This document shows, in pieces, positions 5,085-10,728 of a stretch of 10,728 nt of DNA. Under the pieces are notes generated by a model that worked only from the letters and a program-made list of their open reading frames with translations, was not told where the DNA came from and did not search any database. Source of the DNA: CAIJKW01 sp964443365 (GTDB taxonomy: Bacteria; Patescibacteriota; Minisyncoccia; Phycocordibacterales; CAIZLB01); assembly GCA_964443365.1 (NCBI GenBank), contig CAYUCM010000024.1:1-10728 (forward strand). The letters run 5' to 3'. Within the stretch, counting starts at the first letter, position 1; the number at the start of each line of letters is the position of its first letter. Made by a program: the position numbers and the translations under genes.

Positions 5085-7296
5085 ATTCAAAATGAACATC
5101 TCTCTTTGAATCAAGTACTTGTCGCAACACGGGAAAATCGTTCAAATGTAAATTTTTTTCAACAATTAGACGCGCTTCATTTCTCGCCGCCTCAACCATT
5201 TTAATATTTTTAATAGCTTCCATTCCAATATCTGTAATACCCCATTGCTTTCCGCCATATAATTCTCCAGCTCCACGTAATTTCAAATCTATTTCAGATA
5301 ATTCAAAACCATTTTTTGCAGTATTAAGCGCCTTCAATCTTTCAATTGTTTTTGCGCTTTGACTATCAGAAAAAGCAAAACAATACGCTTGATGATTACT
5401 TCTTATAACTCGTCCTCTTAATTGATGAAGCTGTGATAATCCAAAGCGCTCCGCTCCTTCAATTAAAATTACTGTTGCATTTGGCACATTAACTCCAACT
5501 TCAACAACGCTCGTTGCAACCAAAATATCAATTTCTTTTTTTGCAAATCTTTCCATCACATTATCTTTTTCTTTTGGCTTCATCTTGCTATGAAGAATCT
5601 CAATATTCCATTCTTGAAAAACATCTTTCTTTAATCTCTTTGCTTCTTCTGTTACGGACTTAACATTTAAAGCCTGTTCTTTGTTTGGATCCGCTTCTTC
5701 AATTCTTGGACAAATAACATAAGCTTGTCTTCCAGAATTTAATTCTTGCCTGATTTTCTCATAAGTTTTTTCTCTTTTTGGTTCAGTAATAATTTCAGTA
5801 ATAATTGGTTTTCTACCAGTTGGCATTTCTTCAATCAATGACAAATCCAAATCACCATAAAGCGTAAGGGCTAGTGTTCTTGGAATTGGAGTTGCAGTCA
5901 TGGATAGAAGGTGGGGGACAGTGATGTGTTTGCGTGCCAACTTTTGTCTTTGTGCTGTACCAAATCTGTGCTGTTCGTCAATAATTACAAAAGCCAAATC
6001 TTTAAATTCAACTGATTTTTGAATAAGTGCGTGCGTTCCAATTAAAATTGCAATTTCTCCATTTTTAACCCATTTTAAAAGTTGAGCACGACTTATATGC
6101 GTCCATCCAGAAGGATTTGTTTTTGAAGGAAATTTTCTACACTCAGTTCCGCTTATAAAACCAATAGAAATTGGCATATGTTTAAAGTATTGAATGAACG
6201 ATTCAAAATGTTGCTTGGCCAAAATTTCTGTTGGCGCCATGTATGCGACTTGTAAATTTCCAAAATCTTGTTCTTTGCCAAAACTTTTATTTTTCTCATC
6301 TTTTACTTTTGGACGAGTTACAACCGCGCTATATGCAACTGTCGCTGCAACCGCAGTCTTTCCTGAACCAACATCTCCTTCAAGTAAGCGAGACATGGGT
6401 GCTCCGGTTTTAAAATCGTTCAAAATATCATCAATAGATTTTGATTGTGACTTGGTTAATTTAAATGGAAATCTATCTGTAAATTCTTTAACTGATTTTA
6501 ACGAAGGCTCTATTATATAAGCCTTTTCTTTAGACATCTCGCTTTTAATCTGCTGATTTTTTATTTGAATATAAAATACCTCCTCAAATGCAAAACGTTT
6601 TCTTGCAACCTCTGCATCAGATTCTTTTTGTGGAGTATGAATCCAAATTAATGCAGTCTTTAAATTTGGCAAATTATATTTTTTTAATATTTCTTGAGGA
6701 ATTGGATCTTCTATAGAATCAAAGTGTGGACTTTTAAAAATTCTTTGAATTACATGATATATCCATTTTGATGTAACCCCCTTTGTTTCAGGGTATATGG
6801 GAGAGAAATGTTCTATCGGTGTTTCACTATTTGCAAACAGGTTTTGACTTATCTGATCTGGAAGCTTACCAACAGATTCTATTTCTGGATTGAGCATTCC
6901 CATACTTTCACCTCTTTTTGTAACCTTGCCCGTTACCTTAACCAAACTTCCTTCTTGAATTAATTTTGCAATATAAGGCTGATGAAGCCAAACTAGTTTT
7001 AAATGCCCGGTATTATCAGTTACTATTCCTTCCGCCATTGGCATCTTACCTTTAAATGATTTTCCGGTTTTTAATTTTCCGATTTGTCCGTAAATTGTTG
7101 CACTATTTCCAATTAATAAATCTTTTATATAAAGAGCTTCCGATGCGCCACCGTATCTTGTGGGGAAGTGTCTTAAAATATCGCCAATAGTATTAAGGTG
7201 AAGTTTTTTTAAATGCGTTAATTGATCAGGTGTTATTCTGATTATTGACGAAATTTCATCCTGTATAAAATTTTTGTTTTCTGTGTTTTGTTTCAT
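5083..7296 (-). CDS. recG: ATP-dependent DNA helicase RecG
   Basis: RecG regresses stalled replication forks and migrates branched recombination intermediates. The 737-residue product is a little longer than E. coli RecG (693). An N-terminal HhH-like segment (LKKLHLNTIGDILRHFPTRY) leads into an OB-fold wedge (ATIYGQIGKL to VKVTGKVTKRG). The helicase core has Walker A EGDVGSGKT near 306, DEQHRFG near 439, SMTATPIPRTLAL near 465, ATSVVEVGVNVP, and QLHQLRGRVIR near 625. All helicase motifs are intact. An open frame extends upstream to 7377, but it overlaps the preceding gene. ATG 7296 lies seven bases after that gene's stop, and a GGAAG 13 bases upstream is only a weak ribosome site. Probably co-transcribed with that gene. 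Confidence 0.97.
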   Translation of the reverse strand: MKQNTENKNFIQDEISSIIRITPDQLTHLKKLHLNTIGDILRHFPTRYGGASEALYIKDLLIGNSATIYGQIGKLKTGKSFKGKMPMAEGIVTDNTGHLKLVWLHQPYIAKLIQEGSLVKVTGKVTKRGESMGMLNPEIESVGKLPDQISQNLFANSETPIEHFSPIYPETKGVTSKWIYHVIQRIFKSPHFDSIEDPIPQEILKKYNLPNLKTALIWIHTPQKESDAEVARKRFAFEEVFYIQIKNQQIKSEMSKEKAYIIEPSLKSVKEFTDRFPFKLTKSQSKSIDDILNDFKTGAPMSRLLEGDVGSGKTAVAATVAYSAVVTRPKVKDEKNKSFGKEQDFGNLQVAYMAPTEILAKQHFESFIQYFKHMPISIGFISGTECRKFPSKTNPSGWTHISRAQLLKWVKNGEIAILIGTHALIQKSVEFKDLAFVIIDEQHRFGTAQRQKLARKHITVPHLLSMTATPIPRTLALTLYGDLDLSLIEEMPTGRKPIITEIITEPKREKTYEKIRQELNSGRQAYVICPRIEEADPNKEQALNVKSVTEEAKRLKKDVFQEWNIEILHSKMKPKEKDNVMERFAKKEIDILVATSVVEVGVNVPNATVILIEGAERFGLSQLHQLRGRVIRSNHQAYCFAFSDSQSAKTIERLKALNTAKNGFELSEIDLKLRGAGELYGGKQWGITDIGMEAIKNIKMVEAARNEARLIVEKNLHLNDFPVLRQVLDSKRDVHFE

Positions 7297-7303
7297 ATTG
7301 TGA

Positions 7304-7867
7304 TTAAAACTTCCTACTATCATATGCCCAATGAAGAACCGCTTGTCTTTGTTTTGTGTGACAAGAAAGATCTTCAACCCTGCAATTGTTTTGTATTTGA
7401 GTAATATGCCTTCTCATGGCAACCCATCTTTTTATTTGTCTATTATCTTCATCTGGAATTCTTCTTCCTAAGAAATATCTGCAATACCATTGAAACCACC
7501 CGCGTGGGTCATCTTTGTATATCCAACCTTTTTGACGCCAAACTGCAAGTGATTGACTTGCATCAACTTTGAAATAGTTTATTTTTTTATCATGTTTTTC
7601 TGGAGAAAGCTTGGCATTTTTAAACCAGTCTTTTGGAAATTCTTTTTGGCAATCTGTCATATACTTTCCTCCAAAAACTCCAAGCTCAAGCATTTCTTTG
7701 GGGGAGAGTTGTGGCTTAAATCTAGGGTCAAAGTTTTTACCCATAGGTTCCGTCAATATATATGAATAGCCTTTTTGCATCTTGTCATTGACGATTATTT
7801 TTGAAGACCCAGATGTCTTGGGTGTTTTTAGGGTTTTATTATTGTTTATCTTAGCTATCTTTTTCAT
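7304..7867 (-). CDS. Conserved tryptophan-rich protein of unknown function
   Basis: A 187-residue product. Its core resembles a conserved family I have seen only as hypothetical proteins, and I cannot name a domain. A lysine-rich N-terminal tail (about 30 residues) is followed by GYSYILTEPMGKNFDPRF, a QLSPKEMLELGVFGGKY block, and a dense aromatic core (WRQKGWIYKDDPRGWFQWYCRYFLGRR, given here only as a description of W and Y spacing), then RQIKRWVAMRRH and a C-terminal KQRQAVLHWAYDSRKF. No signal or membrane segment. ATG 7867 is preferred over 7885 because the extended -10 box TGCTAAAAT lies between them. recG follows seven bases after the stop, so an operon is likely, though a shared repair role is only a guess. 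Confidence 0.8.
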   Translation of the reverse strand: MKKIAKINNNKTLKTPKTSGSSKIIVNDKMQKGYSYILTEPMGKNFDPRFKPQLSPKEMLELGVFGGKYMTDCQKEFPKDWFKNAKLSPEKHDKKINYFKVDASQSLAVWRQKGWIYKDDPRGWFQWYCRYFLGRRIPDEDNRQIKRWVAMRRHITQIQNNCRVEDLSCHTKQRQAVLHWAYDSRKF

Positions 7868-7875
7868 ACACTCTA

Positions 7876-7884
7876 ATTTTAGCA
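7876..7884 (-). promoter_or_regulatory. Extended -10 promoter of the recG operon, probably leaderless
   Basis: On the minus strand TG-C-TAAAAT (7884-7876) ends eight bases before ATG 7867. This is the same geometry as ftsH and predicts an mRNA beginning at or within a base or two of the start codon. Confidence 0.55.
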
Positions 7885-7984
7885 TATCTTTATGAAGTTT
7901 TTATAAAGATTACGATATTATAAAATATTGTAAAAATCCTAAAATACTCTAATATATAGACATATTAATTAAATAACAAATATT

Positions 7985-8389
7985 ATGTTAAAAGGCTTTA
8001 AAACTTTTATTTTACGAGGAAACGTGGTGGATTTGGCTGTCGGCGTTGTCATTGGTGCCGCTTTTGGAAAGATTGTGGAATCATTGGTGGCGGATGTTCT
8101 AACGCCTCTTATTGGCGCAATAGCAAAAGTTCCTGATTTTTCAGATTTATTTTTCACCATAAACGGCAGTAAGTTTATGATAGGTAATTTTATTAATGTC
8201 TTTATAGCTTTTCTGTTGGTTGCTATTGCTATTTATTTCTTTGTCGTCGTTCCTATGAACAAGCTTCTTGAAAGAGCAAGAAAAAATGAAGCTCCGGTTG
8301 AGCCAATAACAAAAAATTGCGTTGAGTGTTTAAGTGAAATACCTATTAAGGCAGTTAGATGTAAGCATTGTACGAGTAGGGTGGAGTAG
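7985..8389 (+). CDS. mscL: Large-conductance mechanosensitive channel MscL
   Basis: MscL is an inner-membrane channel that opens under membrane tension to release solutes on osmotic downshock. The 134-residue product has the family N-terminus (MLKGFKTFILRGNVVDLAVGVVIGAAFGKIV), first membrane helix about 15-45 with the glycine/alanine-rich pore face, a short extracytoplasmic loop (FTINGSKFMIGNF), and second helix about 67-90. After the cytoplasmic helix (MNKLLERARK) comes a Cys4 motif, C112-x2-C115-x10-C126-x2-C129, which looks like a small zinc ribbon at the C-terminus and is absent from E. coli MscL. No Shine-Dalgarno sequence or clear promoter was found in the A+T-rich upstream region. After the stop, a run of eight T (8412-8419) has no evident stem. 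Confidence 0.97.
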   Translation: MLKGFKTFILRGNVVDLAVGVVIGAAFGKIVESLVADVLTPLIGAIAKVPDFSDLFFTINGSKFMIGNFINVFIAFLLVAIAIYFFVVVPMNKLLERARKNEAPVEPITKNCVECLSEIPIKAVRCKHCTSRVE

Positions 8390-8455
8390 TGTGGAGTATT
8401 TTGAGTTAGTGTTTTTTTTGCGATTGTACCCACGGCTTAGCTTTGAGCATGGCAT

Positions 8456-8484
8456 TTGACATACAATATATGATAATATATGAT
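8456..8484 (+). promoter_or_regulatory. Promoter of the toxin-antitoxin operon
   Basis: TTGACA (8456-8461), a 17-base spacer and TATGAT (8479-8484). The predicted start is about 8491-8493, only a few bases from the antitoxin ATG at 8495. Confidence 0.75.
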
Positions 8485-8496
8485 AATATCATATAT
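8466..8496 (+). promoter_or_regulatory. Likely autoregulatory operator of the toxin-antitoxin operon
   Basis: ATATATGAT occurs at 8466-8474 and 8476-8484, exactly 10 bp apart, and inverted (ATCATATAT) at 8488-8496. The second and third copies form a 9-bp inverted repeat around AAT. The sites cover the -10 box and the start codon, the usual place for a ribbon-helix-helix antitoxin to repress its own operon. Confidence 0.6.
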
Positions 8497-8722
8497 GACT
8501 ACTATATCTGTACCAATGCCAAAAGACCTTATTTTATTCATAGATAGCGTTATCGCTACTGGTGAAGCTGAGAATCGTGCCCAGGCAATACGTAAGGCTG
8601 TACGTAAAATGCGTGAACAGGTTGAAATAGATGAGATAATTGAAGCTTCTCGTCAGGTAAAAATGGGCGCTTATCATGTTGGTGATTTAAAAACAATAAT
8701 CAACAAAAGAAAGAAGTCTTAA
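8495..8722 (+). CDS. Ribbon-helix-helix antitoxin (CopG/ParD-like)
   Basis: A 75-residue protein. The N-terminal strand MTTISVPMPKDLILFID and the two helices after it (GEAENRAQAIRKAVRKMREQ) fit the ribbon-helix-helix fold of ParD/CopG antitoxins, which dimerise to bind operator DNA. The C-terminal part (EIIEASRQVKMGAYHVGDLKTII) would wrap the toxin. The ATG at 8495 is chosen over an in-frame one at 8480, because 8480 lies inside the -10 box and the family begins just before the first strand. The toxin gene starts three bases after its stop. The repeats over the promoter suggest autorepression. Confidence 0.85.
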   Translation: MTTISVPMPKDLILFIDSVIATGEAENRAQAIRKAVRKMREQVEIDEIIEASRQVKMGAYHVGDLKTIINKRKKS

Positions 8723-8725
8723 ATT

Positions 8726-8986
8726 ATGACAGAAATACTATATTCTGAAAAATTTATTTCTCAACTTGAAAAATTATCTCCAAATATTCAGAATCCGGTT
8801 TTTAAAAAGATTGGTGTTTTTAAAGGTGATTCTAAGCACCCTTCGTTAAATACACATAAATTAAATGGCAAACTTAAGGGGTATTTTGCTTTCTCTATTG
8901 ATTTTCAAATAAGGATTATTTTTGAATATGGAGAAGATGGAGATATTCATTTCCTTAAAATAGGAAGCCATGATATCTACAAATAA
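8726..8986 (+). CDS. RelE/ParE-superfamily toxin (YafQ/RelE-like)
   Basis: An 86-residue protein with the RelE-fold pattern: N-terminal strand and helices (ILYSEKFISQLEKLSPNIQNPVFKKIG), then a beta-sheet part with HKLNGKLKGYFAFSIDFQIRIIFEY and the C-terminal strand with FLKIGSHDIYK. The GSHDIY ending is like the G-x-H-D-x-Y tail of RelE-type ribosome-dependent mRNA nucleases, with H and Y as candidate catalytic residues, while R in FQIRIIFEY matches the conserved strand arginine. ParE-like gyrase inhibition cannot be excluded from sequence alone. It is in one operon with the antitoxin upstream and ends four bases from the stop of a convergent gene. Confidence 0.85.
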   Translation: MTEILYSEKFISQLEKLSPNIQNPVFKKIGVFKGDSKHPSLNTHKLNGKLKGYFAFSIDFQIRIIFEYGEDGDIHFLKIGSHDIYK

Positions 8987-8990
8987 ATCA

Positions 8991-9233
8991 TTACATTATT
9001 AATATTTTAACTATAGATATTAGCGCAATTATTAACCATATTGCGTTTAGTACACCTGGTTGATAATCTCTTTCTGATATTGAATCCAAAATTATACCAA
9101 GCGCACCTGTGCCGTTTAATATGTGATACCAAATATTATTAGAATTTACGATAGAAAAGCTTATTAATACGTAAGCAGATAAAATTGCAACGACTCCATA
9201 CCAGCCAAAAATCTCGTGATTCTTCTTTATCAT
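8991..9233 (-). CDS. Small membrane protein, CBU_0592-like family
   Basis: An 80-residue integral membrane protein resembling the CBU_0592-like family, whose function is unknown. Predicted membrane segments lie at about 11-28 (WYGVVAILSAYVLISFSIV), a shorter one near 38-50 (ILNGTGALGIILD), and about 60-79 (VLNAIWLIIALISIVKILIM). The family-like marks are W-Y-G-V at the first helix, LNGTGALG in the middle, and YQPGVLNAIW before the last helix. Its ATG at 9233 lies one base after the stop of the cupin gene (TAATATG), so translation is probably coupled and the two proteins may act together. Confidence 0.82.
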   Translation of the reverse strand: MIKKNHEIFGWYGVVAILSAYVLISFSIVNSNNIWYHILNGTGALGIILDSISERDYQPGVLNAIWLIIALISIVKILIM

Positions 9234-9234
9234 A

Positions 9235-9627
9235 TTATTCTGTAGTTATTCCATCAAAATGCTCCTCATCTGATTCAGCTTCTGCTTTTGTTTTGTGAAT
9301 CGTGCCATCTTTATGATGTGGTGGCATATATAATGTGTATAGTTTTAAAGGCTCATCACCTTTGTTTATAATATTGTGTTTTGTCCCAGCCGAAACAATA
9401 ACAACACTACCATCCTCTATATTATGTACGATTCCGTCCAAGACAGCCTCGCCAACACCTTTTTCTACTCTGAAGAATTGATCAACGTCATGAATTTCTT
9501 CTCCAATCTCTTCATTTGGTAGAAGTGCCATTAAAACTAGCTGACAATTATTTGTAGTGTATAAAACCTCTCTAAAATTATTGTTATCTAATGTTAATTT
9601 TTCAATATTTGATGTGTATCCTTTCAT
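9235..9627 (-). CDS. Single-domain cupin protein
   Basis: A 130-residue small cupin. First cupin motif region: IGEEIHDVDQFFRVEKGVG (41-59), where H46 and Q50 are candidate metal ligands and the usual second histidine is replaced by D/V. Second motif: DGSVVIVSAGTKHNIINKG (72-90), with H84 as ligand and serine where proline is usual. The C-terminus (PPHHKDGTIHKTKAEAESDEEHF) is histidine- and acid-rich. Family members are often annotated as mannose-6-phosphate-isomerase-like, but nothing here fixes the substrate. First gene of an operon with the CBU_0592-like protein. An extended -10 box ends nine bases before its ATG. Confidence 0.9.
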   Translation of the reverse strand: MKGYTSNIEKLTLDNNNFREVLYTTNNCQLVLMALLPNEEIGEEIHDVDQFFRVEKGVGEAVLDGIVHNIEDGSVVIVSAGTKHNIINKGDEPLKLYTLYMPPHHKDGTIHKTKAEAESDEEHFDGITTE

Positions 9628-9636
9628 AATGGGTTA

Positions 9637-9645
9637 ATTGTAGCA
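9637..9645 (-). promoter_or_regulatory. Extended -10 promoter of the cupin operon, probably leaderless
   Basis: On the minus strand TG-C-TACAAT (9645-9637) ends nine bases before ATG 9627, the same geometry as ftsH. No good -35 box. Confidence 0.6.
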
Positions 9646-9672
9646 CAAATGGTATTTTTTGTATTATTGCTG

Positions 9673-9678
9673 TAATAT
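9673..9678 (+). promoter_or_regulatory. -10 box of the HExxH protein gene
   Basis: TAATAT ends eight bases before ATG 9687, with TG directly in front of the hexamer. It again points to a leaderless or near-leaderless mRNA. It is divergent from the cupin promoter about 30 bases away. Confidence 0.5.
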
Positions 9679-9686
9679 TATTAATC

Positions 9687-10721
9687 ATGACAGAAAAAAT
9701 CTTCAGAATAATAGGGGACGCGGGGGATAATGCAAAAGCGGAAACCCAACAAGCTTTTGAACATAAACTTTTTGATCACCTTGACTCTTTGTCTGATTCT
9801 GAAAGGGCAGAATTGCAAAAAATGGAATATCGGAAAACACCAGACCAGCTAACTCTAATTGATTTTGCTAATGATGAAACCAATAGATTGAGAGCGGAAT
9901 TTGGTCTTCCTAAATACGATATGCCCTATGATAATTATCATATACTTCCTCCCGAGTTATATAAGAAGGCAAGTGGCAAGAGTGGTGTTGGTGTTGCAAG
10001 TTTTTGGAAACAAACGGTTCTTTTGAATGCAGATAAATTAAATAATGACTTATATAAATTTGGACATGTGGTATTACATGAATCCTTGCATTTAAAAGGA
10101 CATACTGTAATAGAGGTTGCTGAACGTGAAGATGACGGAAAAGATGGTAAAAGAACAATGAATACAAAGAAGGGTCTTATGAGAGAGGGGCTGGGTGTTA
10201 ATTCGACAATAAGGAAAGATGAAGAAGGGTATGAGCATATCCATTTCAAGGGTTTACATGAAGCCGTTGTTGCAATGTTTGAAAAGAGATTGGTATCTAA
10301 AATGTTGGAATTGCCGGTTCTAAAAAAAGAAAAAGATAGACTTTCTTCACCCGAAGTCATTAAATTTAAGAGGGAAATAGCAGACAAATATAATATAGAT
10401 ATTAATGAAATTAATTATGTTAATTTAGATCGGCGTGAATGGGATGATTTTTCATACAGAAGACACAGAGAAGTTCTTGATTATCTATGCCAAGAAATTC
10501 AATCTCAATTTCCAGATAGATTTTCCGATAAAGATGATGTTTTAAAGGAGTTTGCTAGAGCGCATTTTGCAGGTAGGCTTATCGGATTGGCAAAATTAAT
10601 TGATGGCACATTTGGTCCAGGATATTTTAGAATTCTTGGCAATATGGATACAAATGATAATAGTGCGATACTGACCCTTGAGACTTTTAGAAAGGCGAGA
10701 ATTAGGTTTATGAAGGGGTAA
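9687..10721 (+). CDS. Putative HExxH zinc metallopeptidase
   Basis: A 344-residue protein that I do not recognise as a named family. The key feature is GHVVLHESLHLKGH: H131-E132-S-L-H135 is an HExxH zinc-binding motif on a hydrophobic helix, and E132 would be the catalytic base. A candidate third ligand is E192 in GLHEAVVAMFE, about 57 residues on, which would suit a gluzincin-type site (inference). The N-terminal 70 residues are charged and helical, and the C-terminal half (REVLDYLCQEIQSQF to GRLIGLAKLIDGTFGPGYF) also looks helical. No signal peptide or membrane segment is visible, so it appears to be cytosolic. ATG 9687 fits the -10 box eight bases upstream. The gene is complete, with its stop seven bases from the window end. 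Confidence 0.8.
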   Translation: MTEKIFRIIGDAGDNAKAETQQAFEHKLFDHLDSLSDSERAELQKMEYRKTPDQLTLIDFANDETNRLRAEFGLPKYDMPYDNYHILPPELYKKASGKSGVGVASFWKQTVLLNADKLNNDLYKFGHVVLHESLHLKGHTVIEVAEREDDGKDGKRTMNTKKGLMREGLGVNSTIRKDEEGYEHIHFKGLHEAVVAMFEKRLVSKMLELPVLKKEKDRLSSPEVIKFKREIADKYNIDINEINYVNLDRREWDDFSYRRHREVLDYLCQEIQSQFPDRFSDKDDVLKEFARAHFAGRLIGLAKLIDGTFGPGYFRILGNMDTNDNSAILTLETFRKARIRFMKG

Positions 10722-10728
10722 TGTGTCT

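Noticed and set aside
7297..7377. N-terminal extension of RecG
   Set aside because: It overlaps the end of the preceding gene and has no RecG-like content; ATG 7296 gives a normal start.
1..10728. CRISPR arrays, insertion sequences, transposases, rRNA genes
   Set aside because: No regularly spaced repeats, terminal inverted repeats with a transposase, or rRNA-like sequence were seen anywhere in the window.

Overview
The window looks like a piece of a Patescibacteria (Candidate Phyla Radiation) chromosome, probably from the Parcubacteria side. Reasons: low G+C; compact single-copy genes (smpB, ssrA, ftsH, recG, mscL) mixed with small unassigned proteins; almost no Shine-Dalgarno sites; a tRNA-Ile with a UAU anticodon; and a cupin plus CBU_0592-like membrane protein pair. 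The assignment is inference, because no rRNA or other phylogenetic marker is present.

Layout. Positions 3-392 (minus) are the tmRNA gene ssrA, with smpB (405-860, minus) just upstream, so the two partners of trans-translation sit together. The 528-base gap between smpB and ftsH is not empty. It holds a well-formed minus-strand promoter, about 400 bases dense in hairpins, and a 28-bp perfect palindrome followed by a T-tract, which I read as an independent structured RNA of unknown family. FtsH (1389-3332, plus) follows, then a tRNA-Ile(UAU) gene (3417-3489).

Positions 3500-5085 are the most unusual part: three small, diverged, apparently paralogous genes in tandem (111, 117 and 127 residues). 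Each has its own promoter, a roughly 60-80-base leader with a short hairpin near the predicted 5' end, and its own GC-rich terminator. In units 2 and 3 the hairpin loop is identical (GCGGTT) while the stem changes by compensating bases. The terminator tails of units 1 and 2 also carry the TTGCTT that fits as -35 box of the next unit. The cluster looks richer in G+C than its surroundings.

Positions 5083-7867 (minus) hold recG preceded by a tryptophan-rich conserved protein of unknown function. Then come mscL with a C-terminal Cys4 motif (7985-8389, plus), a ribbon-helix-helix antitoxin / RelE-like toxin pair with a repeat-built operator over its promoter (8456-8986, plus), a convergent cupin / CBU_0592-like operon (8991-9627, minus), and a divergent putative HExxH zinc metallopeptidase (9687-10721, plus).

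Common themes. Several genes (ftsH, the recG-upstream gene, the cupin, the HExxH protein and the antitoxin) have a -10 box ending only 8-10 bases before the ATG, which predicts leaderless mRNAs. The tandem family is the opposite, with long structured leaders. tmRNA, SmpB and FtsH together form a likely rescue-and-degradation set.
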